Assembly: GCA_029262995.1 (NCBI GenBank) | Contig: JAJCYH010000011.1 | Coordinates: forward strand, 1-64,000 | Source of the DNA: Saprospiraceae bacterium | Lineage (GTDB): Bacteria; Bacteroidota; Bacteroidia; Chitinophagales; Saprospiraceae | DNA length: 64,000 nt | Direction of reading: 5' to 3' | In this document: one piece after another, positions 63,873 to 64,000 of the stretch | Numbering within the stretch: the stretch's first letter is position 1 | Layout of the letters: each line of letters starts with the position of its first letter | The notes under the pieces: generated by a model | What the model was told of the DNA's origin: nothing | What the model saw: the letters and a program-made list of their open reading frames with translations, nothing else | Databases searched by the model: none | Program-made: the position numbers and the translations under genes

Positions 63873-64000
63873 GTTATCTCTCTTAATCTAGAACAAGATA
63901 AGTCAAATATTCATATTATCATTTTGCGCAAAGCAAAGATGCATTACCAGAATAAAGTGACATCTCCATAGTCCCTGACCAATCTACAATCCAATTCGTA
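63873..64000. other. upstream region of aroC and possible gene tail at the window edge
   Basis: The first part is the aroC leader and promoter. On the minus strand two frames stay open to the window edge, ending at TGA (63921-63919; 26 codons, ending NASLLCAK) and at TAA (63946-63944; 18 codons, ending DVTLFW). One may be the 3' end of an upstream gene, but neither tail is recognisable and they are too short to choose between. Confidence 0.3.
63904..63932 (-). promoter_or_regulatory. probable promoter of aroC
   Basis: The minus strand reads TTTG (63932-63929), 17 nt, then AATATTTG (63911-63904), one mismatch from TAnnTTTG. The predicted transcript start is near 63897, leaving about 25 nt to the aroC ATG. 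Confidence 0.4.

Overview
The window reads as ordinary chromosome from a low-GC member of the phylum Bacteroidota, possibly a marine or aquatic lineage near Saprospiria/Cytophagia (the lineage is my inference). The evidence is: a type IX secretion (gliding-type) C-terminal domain at the left edge, SprB repeats, TonB-dependent uptake, DUF3822 next to rsmD, a long-form NusB, MenA, an M42 peptidase, no convincing Shine-Dalgarno sequences, and repeated use of the Bacteroidota promoter element TAnnTTTG 10-70 bases upstream of starts. About 93-95% of the sequence is coding. I see no tRNA, rRNA, CRISPR array, insertion sequence, prophage or integrase, so this is core genome with scattered accessory genes.

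Layout. 1-7.3 kb: tail of a T9SS cargo protein, cmk, a small hypothetical gene, a membrane desaturase strikingly like the eukaryotic sphingolipid delta-4 desaturase DES1, a large secreted multidomain protein, then a minus-strand group (TPMT-like methyltransferase, miaE, secreted hypothetical). 7.4-13.2 kb: prolyl oligopeptidase lipoprotein, cdaA (c-di-AMP synthase), M20 peptidase, FKBP isomerase, trmD. 13.2-18.9 kb: UbiA-like membrane protein, M42 peptidase, pyrE, a NUDIX gene and a DUF5117-type metalloprotease. 19.1-33.6 kb: nusB, an OmpA-like protein, and the run guaA, binding-protein lipoprotein, TrmH-like methylase, MmcQ/YjbR, FAD oxidoreductase, a 1985-residue alpha-2-macroglobulin, menA and a DUF697-SHOCT protein. 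33.6-42.6 kb: tsaD facing away from a pilin-like protein, DUF3822, rsmD, argS, glnS, a flippase and an enoyl-CoA hydratase. 42.6-50.6 kb: propeller/SprB/OmpA protein, HAD phosphatase, a helical hypothetical, SixA-like phosphatase, DUF4296 lipoprotein, a two-component pair and an M23 peptidase. 50.6-56.9 kb: a 578-base non-coding stretch, katG with a strong shared terminator, and a putative zinc/metal uptake locus (TonB receptor, lipoprotein, His/Cys-rich small protein). 57-64 kb: folP, a giant TamB-like protein and aroC.

Themes. Translation and RNA modification are heavily represented (trmD, miaE, TrmH-like, rsmD, tsaD, argS, glnS, nusB). Envelope biology is the second theme (TamB, A2M, OmpA-like proteins, M23, flippase, TonB receptor). 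The best candidates for new biology are the DES1-like desaturase, which suggests a bacterium able to make delta-4-unsaturated ceramides, and the three-gene metal locus, whose first gene seems to start at a non-ATG codon. Several otherwise recognisable enzymes lack a signature residue: the A2M thioester cysteine, the RsmD DPPY aspartate, the first UbiA aspartate motif, the GlnRS KMSKS methionine and the second M23 histidine. Inverted repeats sit in several promoter regions, the best one upstream of nusB.
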